A DNA stretch of 64,000 nt, taken from NCBI GenBank assembly GCA_905160935.1, contig CAJHZI010000231.1, forward strand, positions 102,501 through 166,500, written 5' to 3'. Shown in pieces: positions 46,405 to 58,200 of the stretch. This stretch comes from Enchytraeus crypticus (taxonomy: Eukaryota; Annelida; Clitellata; Enchytraeida; Enchytraeidae). Each line of letters opens with the position of its first letter. Position 1 is the first letter of the stretch. A program made the position numbers and the translations under genes. A model generated the notes under the pieces. That model ran no database searches and was not told the DNA's origin. It worked only from the letters and a program-made list of their open reading frames with translations.

Positions 46405-47117
46405 CATCATCATCAATATCACCACTATCAGCACCACCAACACTACCATCACCACCACCAACACATCTCATCAGTATCTTCCCTTGAAACCAAGTTTTAC
46501 TATGGTCTGTATTAGAAAATTATTTAGCAATTCATGGAGCCTTTTAAGCCATCGTATATAGCAATATTAAAGGTTTAGTTTCCGTTTCTTCATATAAGAT
46601 TGATGTCAGGGTCGTCCCAGACAGATGTCACTACAAATCGATTCACCCAAACGATTTCTAAAAACCTGTTGATGCGTGTGAGAACGATGATTGTGATTTT
46701 TACCCGTGTTGTGTCCGTTCTTACTGCATATGTGTAATAATATTATACACATGCAGTAAGCTCATTTTTCCGTTTAAATCCGCAGGTAATTACGGTCTAC
46801 AGCTAATTTAATAGACACTTTTCTTACCTCTTTATTACGGAGTTTATTGCCATATAAATTAAGCGGTATTTAAAGTAAAATATTAAGTTTCCTGCAGTAA
46901 ATCATAGCATTGTGTAATTAAGCTTACCGTGTAATTAATCTTCAACTACTTAAAGTACGTAACTCACAGTACTTGACTACGTGTGTGTACATGCAATACA
47001 ATGTTTGTTATAGCACACATTGCTATTAAGACTACAGTAAGTTTACTGTTTGCTTCTGTATCACGAAAATACTATCAATACTACAGTGAATTATGTGTAT
47101 AATATCAGAGACTTTCC
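45821..47117. other. 5' flank of the Shootin-like gene and intergenic DNA
   Basis: Holds a GTC/ATC trinucleotide run (46,368-46,415), a partial element end at about 46,568 ('aaggtttagtttccgtttctt'), and a fragment at about 46,690-46,730 ('acccgtgttgtgtccg') like the start of the SINE D-related copy at 62,500. No gene recognised and no promoter can be called. Confidence 0.5.
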
Positions 47118-47195
47118 GGCTGAGATTCGAACCGATAGCCTCGAGATTAACAGGCAAACGTGCAATCCATTCGATCACTCAACCGATCCGTATTT
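47118..47195 (-). repeat. SINE family C head
   Basis: Minus strand: 'ggttgagtgatcgaatgg' (box-A-like), 'tcggttcgaatctcagccgg' (box B). Same plan as 17,990-18,060. Confidence 0.65.
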
Positions 47196-47449
47196 ATGTT
47201 TGCACATGCACGTATTACGGAATATTGTAACTTAGTCTAATTAAATATAGATCAGCTTATATTTTTATTCTTTTGTTAAATTTTATTCACTGAATCCTGC
47301 AAAGAGTATGAAATCTTCAAGTTACTTTCTATGCATGCCATGTTCGACTGCCCTCATGAAGTAATTGTCAGTTGTTTCACTTTACGTGGTCTCATGTTAT
47401 GAACGGAGGATACATTATTCGGAAACTGGAAGCTTTCGAATTGTGTTTA

Positions 47450-47770
47450 TTGAGAAAAACGGAGAAAATAATAACAAAATTACGCATGAAGAAGTGCTAA
47501 ATAGAGTTGGAATAAATAGACAACAGATAAATATTGGTAGGAATAGAATTAAGAATTGGATGAGTCATGCCCTGATAGGGGATGCTTAATTAAAAGAGGT
47601 AATTGAGGGAAGAATGGAAGAAAAGACGGTTAGAGGAAGACCGATGCTTGGGATGCTGGATGATTTGATAATTAATTCGTATGTTAACATGTAGAAAAAG
47701 CAGAGAATAGAACTAAGTCTAGGAGTTATATGCCGTGAACCCGCCATTTGGTAGTGCAATAATACGAGAG
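47450..47770 (+). pseudogene. LINE-alpha 3' fragment
   Basis: Reads T-H-E-E-V-L-N-R-V-G-I-N-R-Q-Q, then I-E-G-R-M-E-E, then R-G-R-P-M-L-G-M-L-D-D-L, matching 9,755-9,950, with stops in frame. Confidence 0.8.
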
Positions 47771-48246
47771 TTTCATTTATATATAGTCGATCTACACAAA
47801 GTTGAAATATCTGAGTAGATATAAAAATTCGAGTTTTATCGATATGCAATTGAAGTCATACCCGCTATTGACAAATATACAATCCAGACAACTAATTGAG
47901 CTCTGTTAAATTATGTTCAAGTGTAAATTGACTCAACTACGATACTTAAGCTAAATATAATATGCTTTGAGCCTGCCTTGCTGGGAAATCCACAGTACTA
48001 GACATTCAAATATTAAATTGCTGTACATTAATACTCGAGCTACTCTACACGTGTAAAGGCATGTACATGTACACGTGCGCAGAATAGTGACTGTAATTTT
48101 AAATGCTAAAGAATTAAAGTAATACTGTTATATATTCTAATGCTTTAATCAAATTCACGATAATTACAACAATTGTTTCATTTAGAGCGTAGAATCTGTT
48201 GATAATCCAAGTATACACAATACTATATCAGAGACTTTGCGTGTAG

Positions 48247-48258
48247 CAGTTCTTTCTT

Positions 48259-48316
<58 letters not shown>
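48247..48316. repeat. (CT)n(CA)n microsatellite
   Basis: CT repeat followed directly by CA repeat. Confidence 0.95.
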
Positions 48317-48364
48317 TTCGTCATAATCTTTTTCATAATCTTATAATTATAATAATAATACATA

Positions 48365-48545
48365 ATCATAATCTTACTCAGAGTCTACTTTCACTTTCCT
48401 TAAAGAGGATTCCGTAGATCAACAAGATAATTCATACAGTGCATCAATAAAAGTTCCTATATTTTCATCTCACAACTTACAACGTGAGAAAAATGTGGTT
48501 TATGCGATGTCTTCCCGTTGCATTCCTCAGTTTTTGCTTAGTTGC
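48365..48545 (-). repeat. SINE family D, diverged
   Basis: 'ctcagagtctactttcac', 'aaagaggattccgtagatcaac', 'cttcccgttgcattcctcag' align with SINE D at 41,940-42,095. Confidence 0.6.
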
Positions 48546-48764
48546 CACTAACGTCACGCACAGTTAGCCCGTACAGCTCTTGTTCTATACTTAAACTAAA
48601 GATAATTATGAATGCTGTTACATGTCTCTGCTCAGCATTAAGTACATATAAAACATTAGTTCTGCTACGCATATCATACAGTTTTTTAAAAATAATTTTA
48701 AACAATCCTAATTTATAAAGGTAAAATAAAGTGTTAACATTAGATTCATTTCTAGAAAGATTAT

Positions 48765-48915
48765 CAGCGACGAGCGACTCCATGATTTGAACCCCGCACG
48801 TACTGATCCGAGTTCACACAAGTACAAATTACGAGCGTCAAGTCTCTTATGGACCTCAAGGTAGCTGTGAGAGCAAAAGACGGGAATTTGAGCCTGCAAC
48901 CTTCCGATTAGCAAC
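48765..48915 (-). repeat. SINE A head plus a second tRNA-like head
   Basis: 48,765-48,815: 'gatttgaaccccgcacgtactgatccg' is the complement of SINE A. 48,868-48,915: 'gggaatttgagcctgcaac' with 'ccgattagcaaccctcgacc' looks like another tRNA-derived head in the same direction. Confidence 0.45.
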
Positions 48916-50343
48916 CCTCGACCATCTACAGTAGTTGATACGAATTGACTACACTATTCTATAAACGAGGCAAAATAATTAATTATGATATAATAATATG
49001 AGTGCGTAGTATGTAATGCTGCACTGTACAACGTAGACCGTCATGTAGCCTATAATATCAGCATCCATACGCAAGTTCAGTCCAATATTAAAATAACAGG
49101 CTATAATGTATACTTATACTGAAAATTTTTCTCGTCTTCATTTAGGCGTTCTGTAATAATATGGATTTCAATTGTCTTCCGTAGAAACATTGAATTTAAC
49201 GCAATGTTAGATATAGCAATTTAATCATTTGAGCGAATTCCTAATTATTAAAATAAGTTCTATGCAATTTTCTACATTATACCAGTGTTGGCACTGACTT
49301 ATATGCTTTACTAACTAACATATGCAACTTAGCAGATTATTTTGGCTCAAACCTTAGCCTGCAGAATACAAAATGTCGAGAGCATAGATATTAACAGCTT
49401 AAACAGTAGTAACTGACAGCAGTGTAATCGGCCTCATTATTTACAACCTTCACATGGCCAAGCAACGTTTATACTCTCAGAGTGCCGCTTAGGTAATGTC
49501 TACCAACGTATATGATCTGCACATCAGGAAGAAAATGACTCTCACTAATTACTACTTAGCAGCCTAAACTTCTGCAGGCCTCATTTACGATCGTTATGGC
49601 CTACCGCATGATGGTTGAGTGGTCTGCTTGATTAATTATAAGCTATGGCGGAACTGCGAAACTCTTTATGGGAAAACACAATGAGCATTAGATGCATCTA
49701 GATGATAATTATATTGTTAATTAATGAACGAAAGAATTATCATTAATGGACTCTTTATTTAGTCAGTTGATATTTGCATTTATGATCTCACTACTGGTAC
49801 ATTCGTTCCAATCACTGACAAATGATGGGAACAAATGTATTTGGTGGCAGTGATGGGCACAAACGTATTTTCAACATTGAAAGGTATTTTCAAAATCAAG
49901 AATGCTATTAATTTTTTGTTTTCAAATACTTAAAAGGTAGGTTCAGAATTATCTTCAAAATAGGCCTACTATTAAAACGTAGTTTTAAGATACTTCTATA
50001 TATACTAAATTATAAAAATAGCTTATAGTAGCCTAATTAGAAAGGCCGCTTCGAGCCTTTCGAGGACCATTTTTGTGTAAGTACCTCTAAAAGCTTGGAT
50101 ATCCTTGTATGTTTTTCTTCTCTGTGTATATACCGTATGTGTGTGTTATAACCATTGTTGATGCTGATGAGGTTGAAATAAACCTTCTACTTATTTATTT
50201 ATTAGGCATACTGGTATATTAGCCTAATTGAAATCAAAGTAACTTAATCTTAATATATCTTAAGTAATGTTAATTCATTTTTCATTAATTGTTATCTTAG
50301 TTATTGAAATAAATTTTAAAGGAACGTCTACAGTATATATAGG

Positions 50344-50410
<67 letters not shown>

Positions 50411-52275
50411 TAGTTTAATCAGTTCTAGGATAGTTTGAGCTTAACTTGTGATCTGTTGGCTTAGCATGATCTGTTGGCCTAGTATCAATCACTGGATGTA
50501 ATATTTCCCTAGCTAAATGCAATGGCTGCAAAGCAATTAAATTATATAATATATCAAATATACATGTAAGCCTAACAAATTCTGAAATAATTCATTGCCT
50601 AAATGTTTAACTAACATGAAGGCCTAGTATGGCTTACTTATCAGGATGTGTAAGAGACACTGAAAAATAGGCCCACCATTAATTGATCGAGTCGTAATAA
50701 AGAGGCGACTAATCAAGAATTAACCGAGGAAGGAAACACCACAGACGACATATTTTCCCAAGCTATAACCAATTGTCTACAGGCTACTCATTGCAATGCT
50801 AGGCTTTTAGTTAGGACTGACTGTGTAGCTCTCATGTGCTATTTATAATTTTGTTAACAAAGAATTTTATAACAATTAAGAATCTCGTAATAAAGGCCTA
50901 ATATTATTTCTAAATAAAATATTTGAAAGTTTGGAAATGTTAATTAATCACATATATAAAATAGAAAGTTCTTGCGACACTCATTATTGATTTAATTTGA
51001 AATTGGATATTTTTCTTCAGGCTAAACACCGAGAAAAGAATTCTAAAAAATATTTTCTAAAAGTATTTTCAAACTTATTTTCAAAATACTATAGAATCTT
51101 CTATTGCCGAAATAATTATTAAAAATATTTTATTTTATGATTTTCAAAATACTTGTAAAGGTATTTTTTAAAAGTATTTTCAAAAGACTTCTAATCTTAA
51201 AGAAGAAAGGGAAATAAAATAAAAGAATGAAGAGAAAGAGGTCATAAATAAATAAAAACAAAAATTGTAAATTTGTGAAAATTATTTTAGCATCGAATCA
51301 AATTATTTGAGTTTATATCATTAATCTAAGCTGTGTGAGCTATAATTGATAATTAATGGAAAAATTAGTGATAATAGCTGAGATGATAATATAATTATTT
51401 ACTTTTATTGTTGGTGATTATTAACATTAGCATTTTATTGCATAATTCTTTCTTGATAGCTAGGTTTTTCGTCTTAGTTCACAAAAAACTTATTGTAAAC
51501 TATGTAAGCTTTGATTTTCATAATCATTTTATTGGTTGCTTATGGGTAGGCTGTAGATTTAATGTGCCAAGTAAGGCCTTCCTTCTATACTTTTCTCTAT
51601 TTAACGGCTGGTACTTCGTTAAATTATATGGTTTTGATTTCATGCTTGAATGTTCCAAACCTGGATTATTAAATTGAGCATAAACAGTTATTAGCTAATT
51701 TAGGTGAGAAAGTATGAGATCGTGAGATATGGTGGGAAAGTATGAGAGTGGGTTGTTGTCAGCTCAAGGGAGCACCACCGCTGAGTTCTGCTGATCTGGG
51801 ACCAATTTTGATCTCAAACTGATGAATCTCTGTTTAAATTTTCAACTGACTGCTCTAAGCTACATTTAAAAGTTGCTGACTAGTATACAAACTAGTATGA
51901 TATTTGTCAAGTTGAAAAAATTAATATTATGTTCTGATTTAATTTATTCTCACTTATTTTTCAGCGTTACTGCCATTTATCTTAGCTATAATCAGTTGAA
52001 TATCAGGAGAATGGATTTTGCCGCCATGGTCATTTAGGTTTTATTATGTATTAGTTTTATCCTGCTGTAAATATATAGCATAAAAGTTTCTCTATTAAAC
52101 AAACTCACCAATTGTAGCAGAGTTATGGGACTTCTGGGAATTAGAACTGATTTTAATCTTAATGCTAAAAGAGAGGATGGTTCAGTTACTGATCCAATCA
52201 AATTAACTTACTAAATATTAGATTGTAGCTCTGAGTGAACTGCTGAATTCATTAAATTCTTATTACGACTAGTTG
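48916..52275. other. Intergenic / upstream of the casein kinase gene
   Basis: Contains an (AT)n tract at 50,340-50,410, a SINE D relic at 50,715-50,840 ('accgaggaaggaaacacc...ttcccaagctata') and AAAGTATTTTCAAAA-type repeats at 51,020-51,200. A GAGGTTGAAATAAACC end at about 50,168-50,185 may be a LINE 3' terminus. Promoter and 5' UTR of the kinase gene must lie here or further upstream. No TATA box can be called. Confidence 0.5.
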
Positions 52276-55200
52276 ATGGCAGTTAGCACGGCATACAGAC
52301 TCGATGAGAAGTGTCATTATCCAGCGTCTGCTATTATTGGTCCACCTCCTGTAGGAGGAGCCACTTCTGAGAGAAACAAGATGGCTGCTGCAGCCGGTGT
52401 AACACCGGCCGCTAAATCAACCTCTACCAGCGCCCCTTCTACAAATGTCCTCATGGTTGGACCAAACTTCCGAGTCGGCAAAAAAATTGGATGTGGAAAC
52501 TTTGGTGAATTAAGGCTTGGTATGTCTAGCAGTAAATTTTTATATTTGAATTACATACTTACTTCTAGGTGAAATCAACCAGTCAATTGTAAATTTATAT
52601 TTTGGTTAAGTAGATTCTTCAAGTGATCTGAATTTAAGCTTATTTTGCTGCGAGCTTATTTTATTTAACTGGCTAAGTTTGCCGAATGTTTGAGTATCTC
52701 AAGGGAGATACGCAAACTTTCGGAGATGGTTTTTTCGGAATATGAACTGATGACCTCCTGCTTATCTGGCAAGTTTTCCATCCATTTGGCTGTCCTAACA
52801 GCTTTTCTTTGTTTTTCAAAGATATCAACATATATATTGAAAATGATTTCTGTCTAGGAAGTCCTGAGTAAACCTGGCTTGTTTAAGGCATTGGCTTTAT
52901 CTAGCAGGGTCTTCTCTTCCATAGAATAACGTTATAATCTTGTTTGCGTATTGTCAGGAACCTGATTCTACAAATTTGCTTGAGGTAAAATGAGGTACTG
53001 AGATTAAATGTTAGAGGGCTCAAATTCATAATAATATGCCTCTTATAATTATTTTGGAATCTTTACCTGTCCTCGATTTGACTGAATCTAGATATCCTAC
53101 TAAGTTATTGATAACCTCAATGACTGTATTAAATTAAATATTATTTAATACGAAAAGATATAAAATAATACACGGATATGCAGTAGAACAAAAATTAAAA
53201 CGATTTCAAATGGCACGTGTAAGGGAAATTCGAATAACTTAAAATTATACTTTTCTATCGAATTAAAGTTCACTTTAAATATCGCAAAAGCAAGTATTTT
53301 ACTCGGCATACAATTACTGTTTACACACAAATTACTACAATGCTCACTAGCTGAAATTCCTACACTTTACTTTCCTCTCGACCGTTCGACTACTAGGATC
53401 CCTTCAAATAAAATCCCTAGGTTAAAATATATATCGATGGAACTATCTTCCCAGTTTGATCATCTACAGGTCATCATTTGATCATCTCTCTCTTCACATC
53501 GACTATTCAAGGACTGCAAATAGTTCGAATAACCGAACCCTTCTAATTACTCTTGAATTCGTCTACTATTGAGATTCCTCAAATCTAAATATCTTTTCAA
53601 CGTGGCACGTTTTATGTCCGTGTTGTCACTCTTCCATCTGGGATCTCCCTTCACTTCCTGTCTAGGAATGCCCTCATTGGTCACTTGCCCTGCCTTAGGC
53701 ACCGTCTAGGCACACACTTTAATAAAACTCAATACTTTAAATCTTAACTTTACTTATTCAGCAGTATTATTAAATACTTATAGGAATACAATTACAAATA
53801 GGAATACAATTACAAATACAAATACATACTAAATATATATCGAATCAGGTTTTAACACGTATTTTAGGTATTTCTAAGAATAGGTATTACTTATTGGTTT
53901 TGGTTTTTAGTGTATATTAAGAGAACTTTTTTATATGGTCTGAGTTATCGTTACAAGTGAACGTGTCTGCTTTTATTACAGTGAGGTTTTGCCTTTGAAG
54001 CTAATTTAATAAATTTTATTCCAGTTTACGTCATAACATCATCAAGACTTCTTCGTATTGGGGCATAAATGTACTCATATTCATTGTTAAATATCTAACA
54101 AATTACAAGAATGTCAAAAATTCAGTATATATGCCAAAAAATTAATATTGCAGATAGTGCCTTTTTTAATTAGCTCAAATTGGTTTAAAGTTTAGTGAGG
54201 TCTTATTTATTTTCAGGAAAAAACATCTATAACAATGAACATGTGGCCATAAAGCTGGTTAGTAGTTGGTTACTTGTTGCTTTAGTACAGTATATTTTGT
54301 AACTTTAATAACTTATATTTATAATAGACTTTTCTGTAGTACATTCAGGAAATTTTGTGGTAGCGATATATACTGCTCCTGTATCAGTTCTAGAAAATTT
54401 CTTTCGATACTTCCTATATACTATTTTGCTTTGGGTTTCGCATGACTATTAGTTGTCAAGTATAATAATTTTTTATATATTGAACTTGTTCTATGCTAGG
54501 AAGTAGCTGCAAGGAACTTACCTCCTGATTCTCTGGATTTTGATTTGCATCATTTTTGGACCTCTCATTTTGCACTTTGGCTTGGTTTTGTTTCAGTGCT
54601 CAATTTAGTCATTAACGATGATGGCATTTATATCAGTATTTTTAGTTGTTGTTGTTACAAAGTACCAAACATTTTATCATTATTATTTTATTATTTGTTG
54701 TCTAGGAACCAATGAAATCCAGAGCTCCCCAGCTCCATCTGGAATACAGATTCTATAAACAGCTGGGTCAAGTAGGTGAGTAGAATTATTTCTAGTACCT
54801 AGAACATTAGCGCTCGTTGTTTTTAACTGGGTAAACTTATAAGTTGTAAAAAATATTAACATTTCTTATTTATTTTTTTATTATGAGCATATAATGAAAG
54901 AGTAACATATTAAGTAACTTACTAAGCATGTGACTTAGTAACTTACATGTACAAATATTCAATTGTGCATGCAATGTAACCCATAGAATATCTTAATAGC
55001 ATAGGGGTAACGTCATGAAATTTTAAATGACAGGTGAATTGAACCCTCGTGCGTTCGAATCCCGGCCACGCTGATCTGAGAGTAAATTCTCGGACATTCA
55101 CGGGACTGGTTACATGGAAAATGGAATAAATTGCCTAACAGTGTAAACATGTGGTATTAAAAAAGTGATAGATATTAACATAGTGGATCATTTCACTATA

Positions 55201-58200
55201 ATGCGTGTTTAGTTTACATTGGTAATATTGAAATGAAATTAATTGCCGCAAATATCTGGAAGCAATTTACACTTACGTCAGTCTTCCTGCTTCTCCAGCC
55301 AGCACCGCCTACATTAAAAAATCTGCCTGACCAACGACTGAAGTCAATAGTTCCATGATTGTATTTACACCAGAACAAGCGACTCATCCGTGAAATTGAT
55401 TGTTTCACCAACATTTCGGGTAATCACATTGTAACTGATATGTTTTTGCATGTGCTTGTAGATGGAGTACCACAAGTCTACTACTTTGGTCCGTGTGGAA
55501 AGTACAATGCTTTGGTCCTTGAGTTGCTTGGTCCTAGCCTGGAGGACCTCTTTGATTTATGTGATCGCAAGTTTTCTCTGCGTACGGTTCTCATGATTGC
55601 CATACAACTGGTTTGCACCCGCTTTTTTATCTTTCATTTCTCCGCTCTTTTCCCTCGTCTCATACTAGTTATCCGTCGTTTTGTTCTTCTTTCTCTTGAC
55701 TCTCCTCTACCAATATTGTAAGCCTTTTGAAATTTATTCTCTTTTAGTTTTTACTCTTATTGACTGAACCCCGCAGACCTGGATGTTATAATTGAATTTG
55801 CTGAGGCTGTTTAGTATAGATCCTCTGTTCATTTTATTGCCGTTATTTTTGCTAAAACTGAATCAATTCAACTGTTTGCTGTTTTCTACTGACTCTGCAG
55901 ATAAGTCGGATGGAGTATGTTCACTCCAAGCATCTCATCTATAGAGATGTGAAACCTGAGAACTTTCTCATCGGCCGTCAGACGAACAAGAAACGTCACT
56001 TAATTCACATCATAGACTTTGGGCTCGCCAAGGAGTACATCGACCCAGACACGCACAAGCACATCCCCTACAGGGAACACAAGAGCCTCACGGGTACCGC
56101 TCGCTACATGAGCATCAACACGCATCTCGGCAAGGGTACGTATCATTTAGCTTCTATGTTTTGTCCTGTAAACTTTAAAGATAATCGAGTCCTTGCCTCC
56201 TGGAGTTACAGATCTATTTATCTATTTTTCTACCAAGTAGATCTTGAAGTTAGATAGTGATAATATATTTACTTACGTAGAGGCACTGACACACAACAAA
56301 GGCAACAGTTTGCCGATCAGAGATCATTTATCATCAGTTTCACACCAGAGTACGATGATATGAATGTCTTGAGCAGATTATGCTTGTGTAGAAAGTATTA
56401 TGCTGTTATAGTGCCTGCATATACAAAGAGTAAAGTAAGATGCGATATGGTGCACTCTTCCAATTAGAGAAAATTATTAAGTTTAGTAGACCTGCGGCTG
56501 GAAGACTTTATATTTATATTATTATTAATGATAATCTTGATTCCTAAAATGGCACTTGAACCTGTAGTGTTTATAGAGTCATACGTCATCAACAACGATG
56601 TACTTCTTAATGTCGTGTGCAGAGCAGAGCAGGCGAGATGATCTGGAAGCTCTGGGTCACATGTTTATGTATTTCCTGCGAGGAAGTCTGCCCTGGCAAG
56701 GCCTCAAGGCTGACACGTTGAAGGAAAGATATCAGAAGATTGGTGACACTAAACGTTCCACCACTATTGAAGCTCTCTGCGAGAATTATCCCGGTTGGTT
56801 AATATTTAAATTAATTCTGTGAAAATTATCCTGGTTGGATAATATTTAAATTAATTTTGTGAGAATTAGCCTGGTTGGTTAATATTTAAATTAATTTTGT
56901 GAGAATTTACCTGGTTGGTTAATGCATAAATTAATTCTGTGTGAAATATCCTTATTGGTTAATATATAAATTAATTGTGTGCGAATTAGTCAGATTTATT
57001 TCTGAAAAGTAATACACAAACTAGCAATTTTTTAATTAACCCGGTCTGTTAATTAATAGACTAACTATGTTAGATAATTATTAAAGTCTTTTACTATATG
57101 AACTATACTTTCAACTATTGATTTGGAAAAAAATGCATATCAATGAAGATTTAATTAGTTTTGTGCAATTAAAGTCTTTTACTATATGAACTAACCTTTC
57201 AACTATACACTGATTTACAGAAATTTTGCACAACTTACAACATTATACTTTTCTTATGTATTTTTTGCTCTGATTTCAAATCTGCTTTTGGTTTTGCTCT
57301 GTCACCCTCAGTTGCTACAGAATTATAATTTTTGATCTAATATTTTAGTCATAATATGTATTCTATATATAATTATATAACTTCAATTTAGTAATATAAT
57401 ATTTTTATATATCTTATATGTTAGAGAATAAAGTTAAATATTAATTAAGTAGAATGGATTTCTATTTTTTATGTAATTCCATCAGTCTATTAAGCATTAT
57501 AATGAGAGAATTTAGTAATTAATTAAACACCACAATTTTATTTAGCCTGTAATTAATAAATGCAGTACACACCAATATTAATTATATTGCTAGTCTAACT
57601 TGTTAAGTTATAGTCAGCGTGTACGAGAGATAGCGACAGTAGCTCGAGTGTGTTGTATCGTCCTGAAGAGCCTTTGTGAGCTTCTGAACCTTGATGTTTA
57701 ATCAAGTTAAGTCATTAACGTTTCTGTATTAACAGTGGGCTCCACATGTAATCTGTTCTACATGCTCAATATCGCTCGGTAAATGGCTGCATGGTAAAAG
57801 GAAATCTATGCCATTTGCTGTGCCCATGGTGTGGCGTGAGCCTCTTTATCATGTCACTGACTGCTACTTCTGTTTAAGCAATATAGCTGGCTTCCAGGTC
57901 AAGAATCGTAGTGGCATCACATATCCTGATATTGTTTCCGTCAGGAGACCAGTCCCACATGGTGAGGGTCTTCTGGTACCTCAACCACAAGTGTCGTATG
58001 TTCCTGTGAATAACATCCAGGATGACAATAGCGAGCCTCACCTGATAACAATTGTTTAACTGAATGATCTTGTGCTTGAATTGTCTCTGTCAAAATCTCA
58101 ATTCAAACTACTGGCATCAAGATGGAAGGAATGAAACCTGCTGCAGAAGAGAACCTTTAAGGCTGTGGTTAGTGGTATTCTGGGAAACCATCGTGTTCCT

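Noticed and set aside
55359..55461. Plus-strand frame extending kinase exon 4 upstream
   Set aside because: The TTGTAG acceptor at 55,461/55,462 restores the kinase frame. The upstream sequence is intron.
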